From NCBI GenBank assembly GCA_031769625.1, contig JAUIMM010000003.1:1195001-1259000 (forward strand): a DNA stretch of 64,000 nt. Direction: 5' to 3'. Positions 63,574 through 64,000 of this stretch are shown piece by piece; position 1 is the stretch's first letter, and each line of letters starts with the position of its first letter. This DNA comes from Taudactylus pleione (taxonomy: Eukaryota > Chordata > Amphibia > Anura > Myobatrachidae). The notes beneath the pieces are model-generated. The model did no database searches and had not been told where the DNA came from. It saw only the letters and a program-made list of their open reading frames with translations. A program made the position numbers and the translations under genes.

Positions 63574-64000
63574 GGGCGAAATGGGAGTATGCGCAATGGG
63601 GATCGTATCGCTCGTAAGCTGTACATTGACAAACAGCGATAGGCTAAACTCAGCGCTGTTTGTTAAATACTGAAAGGAGAAAATAACCACTTAAGCGGGT
63701 GCTAAAGGGGTTATGTCTCATTGTGAAATGAGGCCCATGGGCTCCACATGAAAAAAAACACACAATATACACCCACAGGAAAAAAAACCCACACATAGGC
63801 ACCCACATGAAATATTATTTACCAGTTGTGCAATCTTATCCACATTACACTGCACATAGTGCCCCTGAGTCACATTACACCACATAGTAGTGTCCCTTAT
63901 TCATGTTATGACACATAGTGCCCCTTTTACACAATGCCCACGGTAGTGCCCCTTATACATAATGCCCACAGTAGTGACCCTTATACCCAATGCCCACAGT
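63574..64000. repeat. Unassigned end with short tandem repeats
   Basis: 63574-63735 has a fold-back-like stretch (GCGATAGG, AGCGCTGTTTG). From 63830 onward, imperfect units of CACATAGTGCCCCTTATACA / AATGCCCACAGTAGTG run off the window end. Similar phrases occur inside hAT elements at 6760-6910. Confidence 0.5.

Overview
The window is nuclear DNA of a vertebrate. The density and mix of repeats fit an anuran amphibian with a large genome: Penelope-like, DIRS and L1-type retrotransposons, a Tc1 element, many hAT derivatives and fold-back MITEs. Coding exons are short and phase-matched, and they are separated by introns packed with nested insertions. There is no bacterial gene, CRISPR array or operon here. 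The species call is inferred from repeat content.

Host genes, all on the + strand: (1) 1153-1400 is the last exon of a fibrinogen-domain (MFAP4/ficolin-like) gene that enters from the left. (2) Gene A spans 4918-32426. It is a predicted single-pass type I membrane protein built from a signal-peptide exon, a four-cysteine ectodomain exon, a 60-nt stalk exon present twice, a transmembrane exon and a short tail exon. All splice phases close. I do not recognise its family. (3) Gene B runs from 37623 to beyond the right end. It has a signal-peptide exon and two near-identical V-type Ig exons (40980-41366 and 62128-62514) resembling the CD2/SLAM/HEPACAM group. The second V exon arose by a ~2.1 kb segmental duplication. 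Genes A and B lie side by side and may form a small cluster of surface receptors.

Mobile DNA from left to right: MITEs and small hAT elements (0-8 kb). Two direct copies of a ~2 kb segment (8.35-10.29 and 13.04-15.34 kb) flank a Tc1 element that is itself split by a hAT element carrying a minisatellite. A Penelope-like element (15.36-22.79 kb) is folded into a ~6.6 kb near-perfect palindrome containing a 5S rRNA-like segment, an ETS-motif cluster and hammerhead-like ribozyme motifs. A hAT element follows at 23.3-24.3 kb. A DIRS retrotransposon with gag, RT/RNase H and an open tyrosine recombinase lies at 24.9-30.8 kb. A 58-bp minisatellite follows (31.6-32.1 kb), then assorted MITEs (33-40 kb). 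A second Penelope-like element with an uninterrupted RT/GIY-YIG ORF and a 14-bp target duplication occupies 41.8-46.6 kb. A decayed hAT transposase lies at 51.4-52.6 kb. A full-length L1-type LINE (54.36-62.02 kb, minus strand) is inserted inside a MITE.

The two segmental duplications allow insertions to be dated and their empty sites read directly. The most unusual observations are the Penelope palindrome with its 5S-like, ribozyme-like and ETS content, the unrecognised receptor gene A with a duplicated stalk exon, and the duplicated V exon of gene B.
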